NCBI RefSeq assembly: GCF_036013525.1 | Contig: NZ_CP107853.1 | Span: 12,630,371-12,694,370 of the forward strand | Length of the DNA: 64,000 nt | Direction: 5' to 3' | DNA from: Nonomuraea sp. NBC_00507 | Lineage (GTDB): Bacteria > Actinomycetota > Actinomycetes > Streptosporangiales > Streptosporangiaceae | Shown here: piece by piece, positions 38,585 to 47,172 of the stretch | How positions within the stretch are numbered: the stretch's first letter is position 1 | Layout: every line of letters starts with the position of its first letter | Notes under the pieces: model-generated | What the model was told of the DNA's origin: nothing | Database searches by the model: none | The model's input: the letters and a program-made list of their open reading frames with translations, nothing else | Program-made: the position numbers and the translations under genes

Positions 38585-40554
38585 GTTGCGTTCTCCTCCA
38601 TGAGGGTGGACCCGCCGATCAGGCACAGATCGGTGGACGCAGGCGCGGCGATGTGCTCGCCGTCGAAGCGGATCGAGGCGGAGACGGCCGACCCGAGATG
38701 GCTGTTGGTGGCCTTGACGAGGTGGTCGTCGAGTCGGCCCGCGACGACACGCAGGACGGCCGCGCCACCCCTGGCCGCGACGATCTCGATCTGATGGGTG
38801 CGGCCCCGGTGGCGGAGTTCCAGTTCGATCAACGGATCGGAGTCGTTTTGGACCAGGACGGTCACATAGCAGACGTCATGGTCCGGGTGGATCCGGAGGT
38901 AGGCGTCAGCCACGCCGGACAAGACGGTGACCCCGTCCTCCGCGGAGAGGTCGGCGGGCGCGGTGCGGCGCAGCGCGTCGGCGAGGATGGTGCAGGGTCC
39001 GCCGTGCTCGTCGTATAGGGGTTCCGTGCCCTCGAGGTGGACGTGTCCACCGGCGGCCAGATGGGCGGCGAGCTTCTCTTGGACTGCGCGGTGCATGAAC
39101 TGCCCGCCGTGGAGAGCGATCCGGTCGTGCCCGGCCAGGTCGGCGTGCTCCAGATCGACGATGCGATAGTCGTGGCCGGCGGCGCGCATCCGGTGGTGGA
39201 AGTCCAGCAGCGGGCGTCCGCACTGCTCGGCAGCGCCGGGCGACCAGGCGCCGATCGCGGCGTAGGGGGTGTAAAGGCCCCAGGTGGCGTAGGTGACGGG
39301 AACGCCTTCGAGGTACTCCGTGCCGTGGAGTGTGAAGTAGTCGGCGAGCATCTTCACGGCCGCGGCCTTGGCGGTGGGCCTGCCGTCGCCGTCGATCGGC
39401 GGGCAGTCCGGGTAGGGGGCCGACAGGACGGCGTCGAGCGCGGGTGTCCAGTCGGTGGTGGCGATCGCGGTGTAGATGTTGAATCCGGTTGCACCGGCCG
39501 CCAGGGCGAGGAGGGTCTGGTGGAAGCTGGTGGCACCTGAGGCGTAGGCGGTGTCGTACAGCTTGGAGAAGCCCCAGTTCTCCTCCATGTTCGGTCCGGC
39601 GGCGCGTTTGGCGGCGATCACGTAGCGGGCGTGGGCGGACCGGTCGGCGGAGACCACGCCCATCCAGTTGGTGAAGCCGTACTGCAGGCCGTTCCAGGTC
39701 TCCGGCCGGACGCGGGCGAGCCAGGAGTCCAGGTCGCCGTCGTCGCCCGCGGGCGGGTTGAGGTTGAGCACGACCGGGACAGGCGGGGCGAACGCGTCGG
39801 TCCAGCGGCGCAGCACCTCCTGCAAGTAGGCGGTGTGGAAGCGACCCCAGTCGACGTGCTGGAGCGGGGTCGCCGGGCCGCGTGGTGGCTCGATCTCCGC
39901 GAGGGTGGTGTACGCGGTGCCGTGCCGTGCGTTGTACCCGGCGACGTCTCCGTACTCGCGGGCCAGGACGGTGCGGAAGAACTCCAGCCCGGACGTGCTG
40001 TAGTCGTAAGCCGACAGTGGGCGGGCACCGTTGGTGAACAGTCCTTCGTTCCCGATCTGGCTCCCGATGATCGGCCCTGCGGGCGTCACCAGGTCGGGGG
40101 TGAACAGGGCTTGGCCCGCGTCGCGCAGCCACCGCTCGGCGAGCGCCGCGAAGCGCGAACCGAGGGGGGCGGGAAGCGGCCACGGGACGGCGCTGCCGTC
40201 GGCGTCGAGTTCGGATCCCGACCATGTGGCAGGAGCTCCATCGGCGTCCAGCTGCGGCTCGATCGCGGGATCGGCGAGGGGGCATACCCAGTCGGGCAGG
40301 CCGCCGTAGTTGAGCTCGGCGTGGACGAACGGGCCGGGTTTGACGATGACCTTCAGCCCGAGCTCACCGCAGAGCCGGACGAAGTCGACCGCGTCGGTCA
40401 GGTCGGGCGGTGCGGCGGCGTCGGGCTGGTGGTGCCGCCACGGGATGTAGGTGGTGACCACTTTGACGCCGGTTGCGGCGACGAGGGTGGTCAGCCGGTC
40501 GCGCCATACCTCGGGGCGGTCACGGAAATACGGATACTCGGCGGTGATGAGCAA
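38581..40554 (-). CDS. GH35-like beta-galactosidase family protein, probably cytoplasmic
   Basis: A 657-residue protein without a signal peptide. The N-terminal barrel resembles GH35: TTYIPWRHHQP, GLKVIVKPGPFVHAELNYGG, and GPIIGSQIGNEG, where Glu aligns with the acid/base of the family QIENEYG motif. NMEENWGFSKLYD in the middle may hold the nucleophile. The rest forms beta domains (GGHVHLEGTEPL, VCYVTVLVQNDSD). It is divergent from well-known GH35 enzymes. Lacking a signal, it probably trims oligosaccharides brought in by the adjacent ABC importer. It overlaps the GH30 start by 4 bp. Confidence 0.75.
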   Translation of the reverse strand: MLITAEYPYFRDRPEVWRDRLTTLVAATGVKVVTTYIPWRHHQPDAAAPPDLTDAVDFVRLCGELGLKVIVKPGPFVHAELNYGGLPDWVCPLADPAIEPQLDADGAPATWSGSELDADGSAVPWPLPAPLGSRFAALAERWLRDAGQALFTPDLVTPAGPIIGSQIGNEGLFTNGARPLSAYDYSTSGLEFFRTVLAREYGDVAGYNARHGTAYTTLAEIEPPRGPATPLQHVDWGRFHTAYLQEVLRRWTDAFAPPVPVVLNLNPPAGDDGDLDSWLARVRPETWNGLQYGFTNWMGVVSADRSAHARYVIAAKRAAGPNMEENWGFSKLYDTAYASGATSFHQTLLALAAGATGFNIYTAIATTDWTPALDAVLSAPYPDCPPIDGDGRPTAKAAAVKMLADYFTLHGTEYLEGVPVTYATWGLYTPYAAIGAWSPGAAEQCGRPLLDFHHRMRAAGHDYRIVDLEHADLAGHDRIALHGGQFMHRAVQEKLAAHLAAGGHVHLEGTEPLYDEHGGPCTILADALRRTAPADLSAEDGVTVLSGVADAYLRIHPDHDVCYVTVLVQNDSDPLIELELRHRGRTHQIEIVAARGGAAVLRVVAGRLDDHLVKATNSHLGSAVSASIRFDGEHIAAPASTDLCLIGGSTLMEENAT

Positions 40555-40567
40555 AGGGAGGCTCCGA

Positions 40568-41473
40568 TTACTTGAGTCCGGTGAACTGGATGCCGTCGAG
40601 AATGCGGCGCTGGAAGATGAGGAAGATGAGGATCACGGGCATGACCGCGACGACCGCTCCCGCCATGACGAGGTGCGGCTGGGCGACCCGGCCCGAGGCG
40701 AGCGCTTGGAGGGCCAGCGGCAGGGTGTACTTCTCCTGGTCGCTGAGGATGACCAGGGGCCAGAGCAGGTCGTTCCAGTGGAAGATGAACGCTGTGATCG
40801 TCACGACCGCGAGCGCCGGCCGGGCCATGGGCAGCGCGATGCTCCAGAAGATCCGCAGCCGGCTCGCGCCGTCCATCATGGCGGCCTCCTCCACCTCCTT
40901 GGGGTGGGTCAGGAAGAACTGGCGGAGCAGGAAGATGTCGAACGCCGAGACCAGGCTCGGGACGATCAGGCCGGTGAGGCTGTCGGCCATGCCGAGCCAC
41001 TGGGTGACGTAGACCTTCGGCACGAGCAGGGTGACGCTTGGCAACATGATCGTTGTCAGCAGCGCGGCGAACAGCCGGTCCCGCCCGGGAAAGGGGATGC
41101 GGGCGAAGGCGTAGGCGGCCAGTGCCGCGCAGAGCACCTTGAGCGGGATCAGCACGGCGACGACCAGGACGCTGTTGAGGAATGCACCGCCGAAACCGCC
41201 CAGCTCGAAGACCTCGGTGTAGCTGGCCAGGGTGCCTGCCCACTGGCCGTCCTCGGTGGTCGGCAGCAGGTGCGGGGTGGAGGTGAACACGTCCTGCGGC
41301 TGCTTGAACGAGGTGGCGACCATCCAGGCGAACGGGGCGAGCGCGACGAGCGAGCCGGCTACCAGGAGCAGGAAGGCCAGGACGCGCAGCGCGGCCGGGG
41401 CGCGCCGTCCCGACCGGCTCTCCGGGCGTCTGTGACCCACCGGAGGACGGGTCCGTTCGGCTAACAGGGTCAT
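40568..41473 (-). CDS. ABC sugar transporter permease, MalG-type
   Basis: A 301-residue membrane protein of the carbohydrate CUT1 family. The EAA loop is EVEEAAMMDGASRLRIFWSI, and six hydrophobic segments include ALRVLAFLLLVAGSLVALAP and VVTITAFIFHWNDLLWPLVI. The ATG at 41473 overlaps the upstream permease stop (ATGA). No ATPase gene is present in the operon, so the importer presumably uses a shared MsiK-type ATPase encoded elsewhere, as in other actinomycetes. Confidence 0.88.
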   Translation of the reverse strand: MTLLAERTRPPVGHRRPESRSGRRAPAALRVLAFLLLVAGSLVALAPFAWMVATSFKQPQDVFTSTPHLLPTTEDGQWAGTLASYTEVFELGGFGGAFLNSVLVVAVLIPLKVLCAALAAYAFARIPFPGRDRLFAALLTTIMLPSVTLLVPKVYVTQWLGMADSLTGLIVPSLVSAFDIFLLRQFFLTHPKEVEEAAMMDGASRLRIFWSIALPMARPALAVVTITAFIFHWNDLLWPLVILSDQEKYTLPLALQALASGRVAQPHLVMAGAVVAVMPVILIFLIFQRRILDGIQFTGLK

Positions 41474-42387
41474 GAGGCGGCGTCCCTTCGGCTGAGGCGG
41501 AACTGCAGCGCCGTGATGAGCAGGGTCGCTATGAACAGCAGGAACGACATGGCACTTGCCGCTCCCATCTCGCCGTCCCTGAACCCTGACACGTACAGCT
41601 GCAGCACGTAGGTAAGGCCCGCCGACTCCGGTCCGCCGATGTCCCTCCCGAAGAGCACGTAGACGACACCGAACATCTGGAGGGCGAAGATGATCCCGGT
41701 GACCGTCAGGTAGAAGGTGGTGGGGCGCAGCAGCGGGAGCGTCAGGTGGAACAGTTGCGCGCGCCGGTTCGCGCCGTCGATCTCGGCGGCCTCGTACAGG
41801 TTCCGTGAGATGCCTTTCAGTCCGGCCAGGAAGATCAGCATCGCGGTGCCCGATTGCCAGGCGGCGATGAGCACGAGCGCTGGGACGACCATTTCCGGGA
41901 TGCCGAGCCAGTCGGGCCCGTCGATCCCGATCAGGCCGAGGGCCTCGTTGATGAGGCCGAACTGCGGGTCGTACAGCCACCGCCAGATCGCGGCGACGGC
42001 GGCTTCGGCCGTCACGACGGGCAGGTAGAACGCGAGCCGGAAGAAGCCCTGCCCGCGCCGGACCGCGTCGATCAGGTAGGCCTGGACGAACCCGGTGAAC
42101 AGCGCGGCCGGGACGGCCAGAACCGCGTAGAGAAGAGTCACCCGGACCGAGACCCAGAAGTCGGGGTAGAGATCGCGGTCGAAGAGGATCTCCTGGTAAT
42201 TCCGCAGGCCGGTCCAGCGGGGTGCGGAGGTCATGTCCCATTCGGTGAAGCTGAGGAACAGCGCACCTGCGGCGGGAACCGCCATGAAGACGATCGTGTG
42301 CAGGACTGCCGGGGTGACGAACAGCCAACCGACGAACGCGTCGGAGCGGGCGCCCTTTCGGGCGCCCGCCTGCCGTATCAGCTCCAT
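41470..42387 (-). CDS. ABC sugar transporter permease, MalF-type
   Basis: A 305-residue membrane protein of the CUT1 family. The N-terminal cytoplasmic tail is followed by GWLFVTPAVLHTIVFMAVPA, then VTLLYAVLAVPAALFTGFVQ, and the EAA loop region ISRNLYEAAEIDGANRRAQL. It overlaps the end of the binding-protein gene by 10 bp and the MalG-type permease by 4 bp, giving tight coupling. It forms the channel heterodimer with the next permease. Confidence 0.88.
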   Translation of the reverse strand: MELIRQAGARKGARSDAFVGWLFVTPAVLHTIVFMAVPAAGALFLSFTEWDMTSAPRWTGLRNYQEILFDRDLYPDFWVSVRVTLLYAVLAVPAALFTGFVQAYLIDAVRRGQGFFRLAFYLPVVTAEAAVAAIWRWLYDPQFGLINEALGLIGIDGPDWLGIPEMVVPALVLIAAWQSGTAMLIFLAGLKGISRNLYEAAEIDGANRRAQLFHLTLPLLRPTTFYLTVTGIIFALQMFGVVYVLFGRDIGGPESAGLTYVLQLYVSGFRDGEMGAASAMSFLLFIATLLITALQFRLSRRDAAS

Positions 42388-43592
42388 CCGAGGACCTTGG
42401 TGGCCCGGGTGGCGGCAGCGTTCAACGCGTCGGCGGGCGATTTGTCACCGTCCACGCCCTCCTCGATGGCCTTGGCCAAGACGTCGTCATTTACCTTGAT
42501 CCACTCAGTGAGCGCGGGGCGGGGGCGTGCCGACTCCAACTGCTGGATGACGATCTTCATGTCGGGGTCGCCGGCCAGCGCCGAGGTGGCAGCGGCCTTC
42601 TTGTTGACGGGGAAGTTGCCAGTGATGTCGGCGTACTGCGCGTTGTGCTCCGCGCTGGACAGGAACTTCAGCCACTTCCAGGCGGCGTCGGGGTTGTCGG
42701 CCTTGCTGAACACGACGCCGTTGTCGCCGCCTATCGTGGAGGCCTCCTCCAGCTTCTTCGGCAGCAGGGAGACGCCGAACTTCAGCTGGGGGAACTGCTC
42801 GCGGATGCCCAGGACGTCCCAAGGGCCGGAGAAGGTCATGGCGGCCAGGCCCTTCTGGAACGCCTGATCGGTATTGGTGATCTTCCTCGGGGAGCTGGCC
42901 AGCAGCGTGCGCCACAGGCCCAGCGCCTCCTGGCCTTGAGGGCTGTTGAAGGTGATCTTCTTGGCGGTCTCGTCGGCCATCGTTCCGCCGGCCGACGCGA
43001 CGAAGGCGGGGAAGATCCAGGCGCCGAAGCCGTCGCCCTTGGGCAGGGAGACCCCGGCGACGTCCGGGTGCTCGCGGTGGACCTTCTCGGACGCGGCGAT
43101 CAGCTCGTCCCACGTGGTCGGCGGGGTCTGGATGTACTGCTTGTTGTAGAAGAGCACCACCGTGGTCTGCTGGAGGGGGATGCCCATCAGCTTGCCCGCG
43201 ACCTTGTTGGTGCCGAGGGCACCGGGGTAGTAGTCGGCCTCGTCGATCGTCCCGGCGGGGACCTCGGCGAGCTGTCCACCGCCGGCGAACCTGGCCATCT
43301 GGGGCTGGTCGAGGTAGCCGGCGTCGGGGACGCCGCTGCCGTTGAGCGCGGTGGCGAGCTTGGTGTTGTAGTCGTCCTTGGGGATCTCGGTCAACTTGAT
43401 CTTGATGCCGGGGTTGGCGGACTCGAAGTCCTTGGCCAGTTGCTTGACCTTGACGGCCTGGTCGGGCGTCGGCTGGTAGTACCAGAAGTCGACCGTCTGC
43501 GTCGCGGCCTCCTGGCCGCCTTCGCCTCCACAGGCCGTCGCCGCCAGGGAGACCGCGAACAGGGCTGCGGCCATTCTCATCGGTGTTCTCAT
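42378..43592 (-). CDS. ABC sugar-binding lipoprotein (family 1)
   Basis: A 404-residue extracellular solute-binding protein. The signal peptide ends at the lipobox AATAC (Cys21). The mature protein has the family-1 features VDFWYYQPTPDQAVKVKQLA, DAGYLDQPQMARFAGGGQLA, MTFSGPWDVLGI and FPVNKKAAATSALAG. It should deliver an oligosaccharide released by the secreted GH30 enzymes to the adjacent permeases. The start at 43592 gives the complete signal peptide. Confidence 0.9.
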   Translation of the reverse strand: MRTPMRMAAALFAVSLAATACGGEGGQEAATQTVDFWYYQPTPDQAVKVKQLAKDFESANPGIKIKLTEIPKDDYNTKLATALNGSGVPDAGYLDQPQMARFAGGGQLAEVPAGTIDEADYYPGALGTNKVAGKLMGIPLQQTTVVLFYNKQYIQTPPTTWDELIAASEKVHREHPDVAGVSLPKGDGFGAWIFPAFVASAGGTMADETAKKITFNSPQGQEALGLWRTLLASSPRKITNTDQAFQKGLAAMTFSGPWDVLGIREQFPQLKFGVSLLPKKLEEASTIGGDNGVVFSKADNPDAAWKWLKFLSSAEHNAQYADITGNFPVNKKAAATSALAGDPDMKIVIQQLESARPRPALTEWIKVNDDVLAKAIEEGVDGDKSPADALNAAATRATKVLGWS

Positions 43593-43618
43593 CTGGGATT
43601 CCTGTGGTTCGGGGCGGA

Positions 43619-45430
43619 TCAGGAGTACAGGTTGAGCTCGTGGATGGACCACCAGTTGCCGGCCCAGCCGGTCTGGACGATCCGCAGGTAGCGCTTGGTC
43701 TGCGCGGGGAAGGACACCGTGGTCGTGGCGGCACCGGTGCCGGAGGCGATCGCCGCGCCCCACGACTGGGGGTCGTCGGAGGCGTAGACCTGGAAGCCGC
43801 GAGGCTCATCGCCGCCTGCGGAGGTGAAGCGCAGGGTGGAGAAAGTGCGGGCTTGGCCGAGGTCGACCTGGAACCACTGGCCGTTGGTCTGGGCCTGCCC
43901 CGTCGACCAGCGGGTCGACTCGTCGCCGTCCAGCGCACGAGCGGGCGCATCCTCGGCGGCCGACACCGAAGCGGTGGCCGTCCAGCCGGTCCGGCTGAGC
44001 ATGCCGCCGGGGGTACCGGACGGGGCGGGCCAGGTGTAGGTGGCCATAGAGCGTGCCGGGAGGCTGGAGGCGAAGGTACGGTCGTTCTCCGTGACGGAGA
44101 AGGGCTGCGCCGAAGTGGTGGTGTTGAGGGCGACGAGGACACGGGAACCGTCGGGGTTGACGAAGGCGACGTTCTGGACCTCGGCGGAGCTGGTGGAGCC
44201 GACCCTGACCGCGCCCGGCTTCACGAACCTGGCGGCGTGGGAGAGGACGTAGTACTCGGCGTTGCGGGTGTACGTTGCGCCGTTGATCTCGACGACGCCG
44301 TTGCAGCGGTTGGAGCAATGGCCCTGGTGCGGACCGCCTGACGGGTTCAGGGCCAGGTTCCAGGTGATGGTGGACTCCCCGCCGTTGCGGGCGTTCTGGA
44401 TGAACAGGTTCTCCGCGTGCCACATCAGCGTGTCGGCGAACGTGGCGGCGCTGTCGGCGCTGTCGGTGCCGCTGCACTCGGTGAACATGACCCGCTTGCC
44501 GGCGTTGACGACCTGCTGCTGGGCGGAGACCTGTCCGCCGTAGCAGTGGAAGGCGGCACCGACCAGGCGGGGGAGGTTTCCGACTCTCGAGAACACGTCG
44601 AGGGGGTAGTCGGGACGATCCCAGTTGTGGTCGTAGGCCCAGATCCGGGTGTTGAGCCCCGCGGCGGTGAGCTTGGCATCGAGCAGCTTGATCAGCTCGG
44701 CCTGCTGCTCGGACGACATGGCCATCGACGGGTAGCTGGTGGGGAACAGCGGCTCGTTCTGGACCGTCAGGTCGTCGACCGGGACGCCCGCGGCGCCGTA
44801 CGCCTGCACGAACTTCACCAGGTAGTCGGCGTAGGTGGCGACATACTCGCTCTTGAGCGAGCCGCCGTTGAGGTTGTTCGAGTCCTTCATCCAGGCCGGC
44901 GCGCTCCATGGGGAGCCCATCACCTTGAGCACCGGGTTGAGCTGCCTGGCCTGGCGGACGAGCGGCAAGATGTTCTCGATCTCGTCCCGCTGGACGCTGA
45001 ACCGCGACAGGGTCGGGTCGGCGGCGCCGTCATCGTAGGTGTAGAAATCGGCGGTCCGGTTGAAGTCGGTCGCGCCGATCGGCTGGCGCAGATAGTTGAG
45101 GCCCGCCGTCTGAAACAGATCGGCCATCAACGCGTTACGCCGGGCCGTCGGCATGGCCGCGATCAGTGAGGCGGAGGCGCCGGTGATGGAGGCGCCGAAT
45201 CCGGCCATGGTCTGGTGGGTCTCGGCGGGGGACACCACCACGTTCCGTGCCAGAGCGGGGGCACCGAAGGCGGTATCAGGCTGTCGGGCCAGCTTGGCGG
45301 CCCCGTCCGCCGTGGTCAGCCAGACCTGGACGGCTGGCGCCGCCTGAGCCGACGTGGTGTGGAGAGCGAGGGTGCCTGCTAGCACACAGCCGAGTGCCGT
45401 GGCCGTGGCGAGGCTTCGGCGGAGATGCAT
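43619..45430 (-). CDS. Secreted GH30 glycoside hydrolase with C-terminal F5/8 (CBM32-like) domain
   Basis: A 603-residue enzyme. A signal peptide (ATALGCVLAGTLALHTTSAQA) precedes a GH30 barrel with Glu226 in TVQNEP (acid/base) and Glu318 in FTECSG (nucleophile). The GH30 side beta-sandwich follows, then from ~residue 465 a discoidin/F5-8-type galactose-binding-like domain: ARALDGDESTRWSTG, WFQVDLGQA and YLRIVQTGW. It binds and cleaves an extracellular polysaccharide; beta-1,6-glucan or a related glycan is a guess from family resemblance. It is the first gene of the operon, with GGAGGAGC before the ATG and a LacI operator further upstream. Confidence 0.9.
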   Translation of the reverse strand: MHLRRSLATATALGCVLAGTLALHTTSAQAAPAVQVWLTTADGAAKLARQPDTAFGAPALARNVVVSPAETHQTMAGFGASITGASASLIAAMPTARRNALMADLFQTAGLNYLRQPIGATDFNRTADFYTYDDGAADPTLSRFSVQRDEIENILPLVRQARQLNPVLKVMGSPWSAPAWMKDSNNLNGGSLKSEYVATYADYLVKFVQAYGAAGVPVDDLTVQNEPLFPTSYPSMAMSSEQQAELIKLLDAKLTAAGLNTRIWAYDHNWDRPDYPLDVFSRVGNLPRLVGAAFHCYGGQVSAQQQVVNAGKRVMFTECSGTDSADSAATFADTLMWHAENLFIQNARNGGESTITWNLALNPSGGPHQGHCSNRCNGVVEINGATYTRNAEYYVLSHAARFVKPGAVRVGSTSSAEVQNVAFVNPDGSRVLVALNTTTSAQPFSVTENDRTFASSLPARSMATYTWPAPSGTPGGMLSRTGWTATASVSAAEDAPARALDGDESTRWSTGQAQTNGQWFQVDLGQARTFSTLRFTSAGGDEPRGFQVYASDDPQSWGAAIASGTGAATTTVSFPAQTKRYLRIVQTGWAGNWWSIHELNLYS

Positions 45431-45480
45431 GATGCTCCTCCTTCGATGGGGGGTGAGGGAGAACCTGGATGAAACAAAAT

Positions 45481-45503
45481 GAAACATTTCTGTAAAATGT
45501 TTC
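45481..45503. promoter_or_regulatory. LacI-family operator for the GH30 operon
   Basis: GAAACATTT-CTGTA-AAATGTTTC is an inverted repeat with perfect 9-bp arms and a 5-bp spacer. It lies between the divergent GH30 and LacI genes, 51 bp from the GH30 start. A further half-site TGAAAC occurs at 45470-45475 and another at 45591-45596. Confidence 0.75.
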
Positions 45504-45611
45504 GTGTCACATGAGTACTCGCCCGGTTCCGCCCTGTCAAGAGTCCCCTGTGTACAGCCCTTGAGATCGGAGAACGGTATGCTGCGTCTGTGAAACGAAG
45601 TGATGTAACTG

Positions 45612-46646
45612 ATGGCTAGGCGGCGCAGTGGCAAGGTCACCGTCCGAGCCGTCGCCACCGAGGCGGGCGTATCGATCGCGACCGTTTCGCGGGTCATGAA
45701 CGGCCATGAGTACGTCGCGCCAGAAACCCGTGCTCTGGTACAGGAGGCTCTGAACAGGCTCGGAAGCACCGCCGTGATCCCCGGCTCCGCTTCGGAGGAC
45801 CGCTCCGCAGACGCCGTCTACGTACGCTGCCCCTATCTGCTGACCGACTACTTCGGGATGATCGTCTCCTCGGTAGCCGAGACCCTCGACCTGCACGGCC
45901 GCCGCGTCATCCTCAGCGCAGGCGACGCGGCCCGTGAAGCGAGCGTCATCTCCGGGCTCCCCGACGACCCGGACATTGCCGGAGCGATCTTCATCGTCCC
46001 CTCGGAGACCAACGAGGAACTCGAGGAGCTACGTGCCCAGGGATTCCCGTTCGTCGTGATCGATCCGCGTCTCCAGCCACCACGCGACATCGCCTCGGTG
46101 TCGGCCTCCCATTTCGCCGGCGCCCGGAACCTCACTGCCCACCTCGTCGAACTCGGGCACCGCCGCATCGGCGTCATCGGCGGCCCTCAGGAGTGGCTGG
46201 CCAGCGAATACCGCCTCGCCGGTCATACCTCAGCCCTAGCCGACGCCGGGCTCCTCACCTCCCCCGAGCTCATCGTCCGCAACCGGGAACCGGTCACCGA
46301 CTGGGGCTACGACTCCGCCCGCCACCTCCTCGACCTTTCTGAACGCCCTACCGCCATCGTCGCCTTCAACGACAAGTCCGCCGTCGGCGCCCTACGTGCC
46401 GCCTTCGAACACGGTCTCCGCGTCCCTGAAGACCTCTCCGTCACCGGGTTCGACGACCTCTACCTCAGCCTCAGCACCCTTCCGAGGCTCACCACCGTCC
46501 GCCAACCCCTCGAAGAGATGGGCCGCATGGCCGTCACTCTCCTCATGCGTCTCATCGCAGGTCACGCCGTTGAGGCCCTCCACATCGAACTCGCCACCCA
46601 CCTCGTCATCCGCGACTCCACCGGCCCCGCCCCGGGCACACGGTAG
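45612..46646 (+). CDS. LacI family transcriptional regulator of the GH30/ABC operon
   Basis: A 344-residue LacI/PurR-type repressor. The helix-turn-helix at ~residues 9-35 reads VTVRAVATEAGVSIATVSRV. The sugar-binding domain includes DPDIAGAIFIVPSETNEELE, LGHRRIGVIGGPQEWLASEY and AFNDKSAVGALRAAFEHG, then VTGFDDLYLSLSTLPRLTTV. It is divergent from the GH30-CBM gene and the GAAACATTT inverted repeat lies between them, so it probably represses that operon until a sugar binds. A decayed GH32 fragment follows it. Confidence 0.92.
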   Translation: MARRRSGKVTVRAVATEAGVSIATVSRVMNGHEYVAPETRALVQEALNRLGSTAVIPGSASEDRSADAVYVRCPYLLTDYFGMIVSSVAETLDLHGRRVILSAGDAAREASVISGLPDDPDIAGAIFIVPSETNEELEELRAQGFPFVVIDPRLQPPRDIASVSASHFAGARNLTAHLVELGHRRIGVIGGPQEWLASEYRLAGHTSALADAGLLTSPELIVRNREPVTDWGYDSARHLLDLSERPTAIVAFNDKSAVGALRAAFEHGLRVPEDLSVTGFDDLYLSLSTLPRLTTVRQPLEEMGRMAVTLLMRLIAGHAVEALHIELATHLVIRDSTGPAPGTR

Positions 46647-46659
46647 GAGAGAAGGGCCA

Positions 46660-47124
46660 CTGGTCACCCTCACGAATCAGAACGACCTCAGCGCGGCCAA
46701 CCAGCAACTGTCCGGCGTCCACTGCGACACCCTCCACATCCAGCTGGAGATGTCGGCCTCCGCCGCGAGCCGCTACGGAATAAAGGTCAGGCGCAGCCCC
46801 GCGGGAGAGGAGGAGACACTCCTGTCCTACAACAAGAACGACAAGACCTTCTGCGTCGACCGGACCCGCTCGGGCGCCATCTCCAGCCTGTTCGCCGACC
46901 TGGGCGTGCAGTGCGGTCCTGTCGCTCTCGCGGACGACGTCCTCACTCTGGATCTGTTCCTCGACAAATCCATGGTCGAGGCCTATGCCGGGGACCACAA
47001 GTCGATCACTACCCGCGTGTACCCCGCCCGCGCCGACTCGATCGGCCTGGCCCTGTTCGCCGACGGCACCGTCACGGTCAAGTCGCTCAAGGTCTGGGCG
47101 ATGAAGTCCGCTTTCACCGACTGA
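46660..47124 (+). pseudogene. Orphan GH32 C-terminal domain fragment (beta-fructosidase remnant)
   Basis: After the LacI stop, an open frame of about 154 codons encodes only the C-terminal beta-sandwich of a GH32 enzyme. Diagnostic strings are YGIKVRRSPAGEEET, FCVDRTRSG, LTLDLFLDKSMVEAYAG, TTRVYPARADSIGLALFADG and VKSLKVWAMKS. The catalytic five-bladed propeller that should precede it is absent, and no good start codon or ribosome binding site is visible. It is most simply the 3' end of a deleted levanase/inulinase/sucrase gene. It borders the fructan cluster to its right. Confidence 0.75.
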
Positions 47125-47172
47125 ATGATTGAGTCCGAGGCTGTACGTGTCGCGCAACCCCGGGGCGGATGG

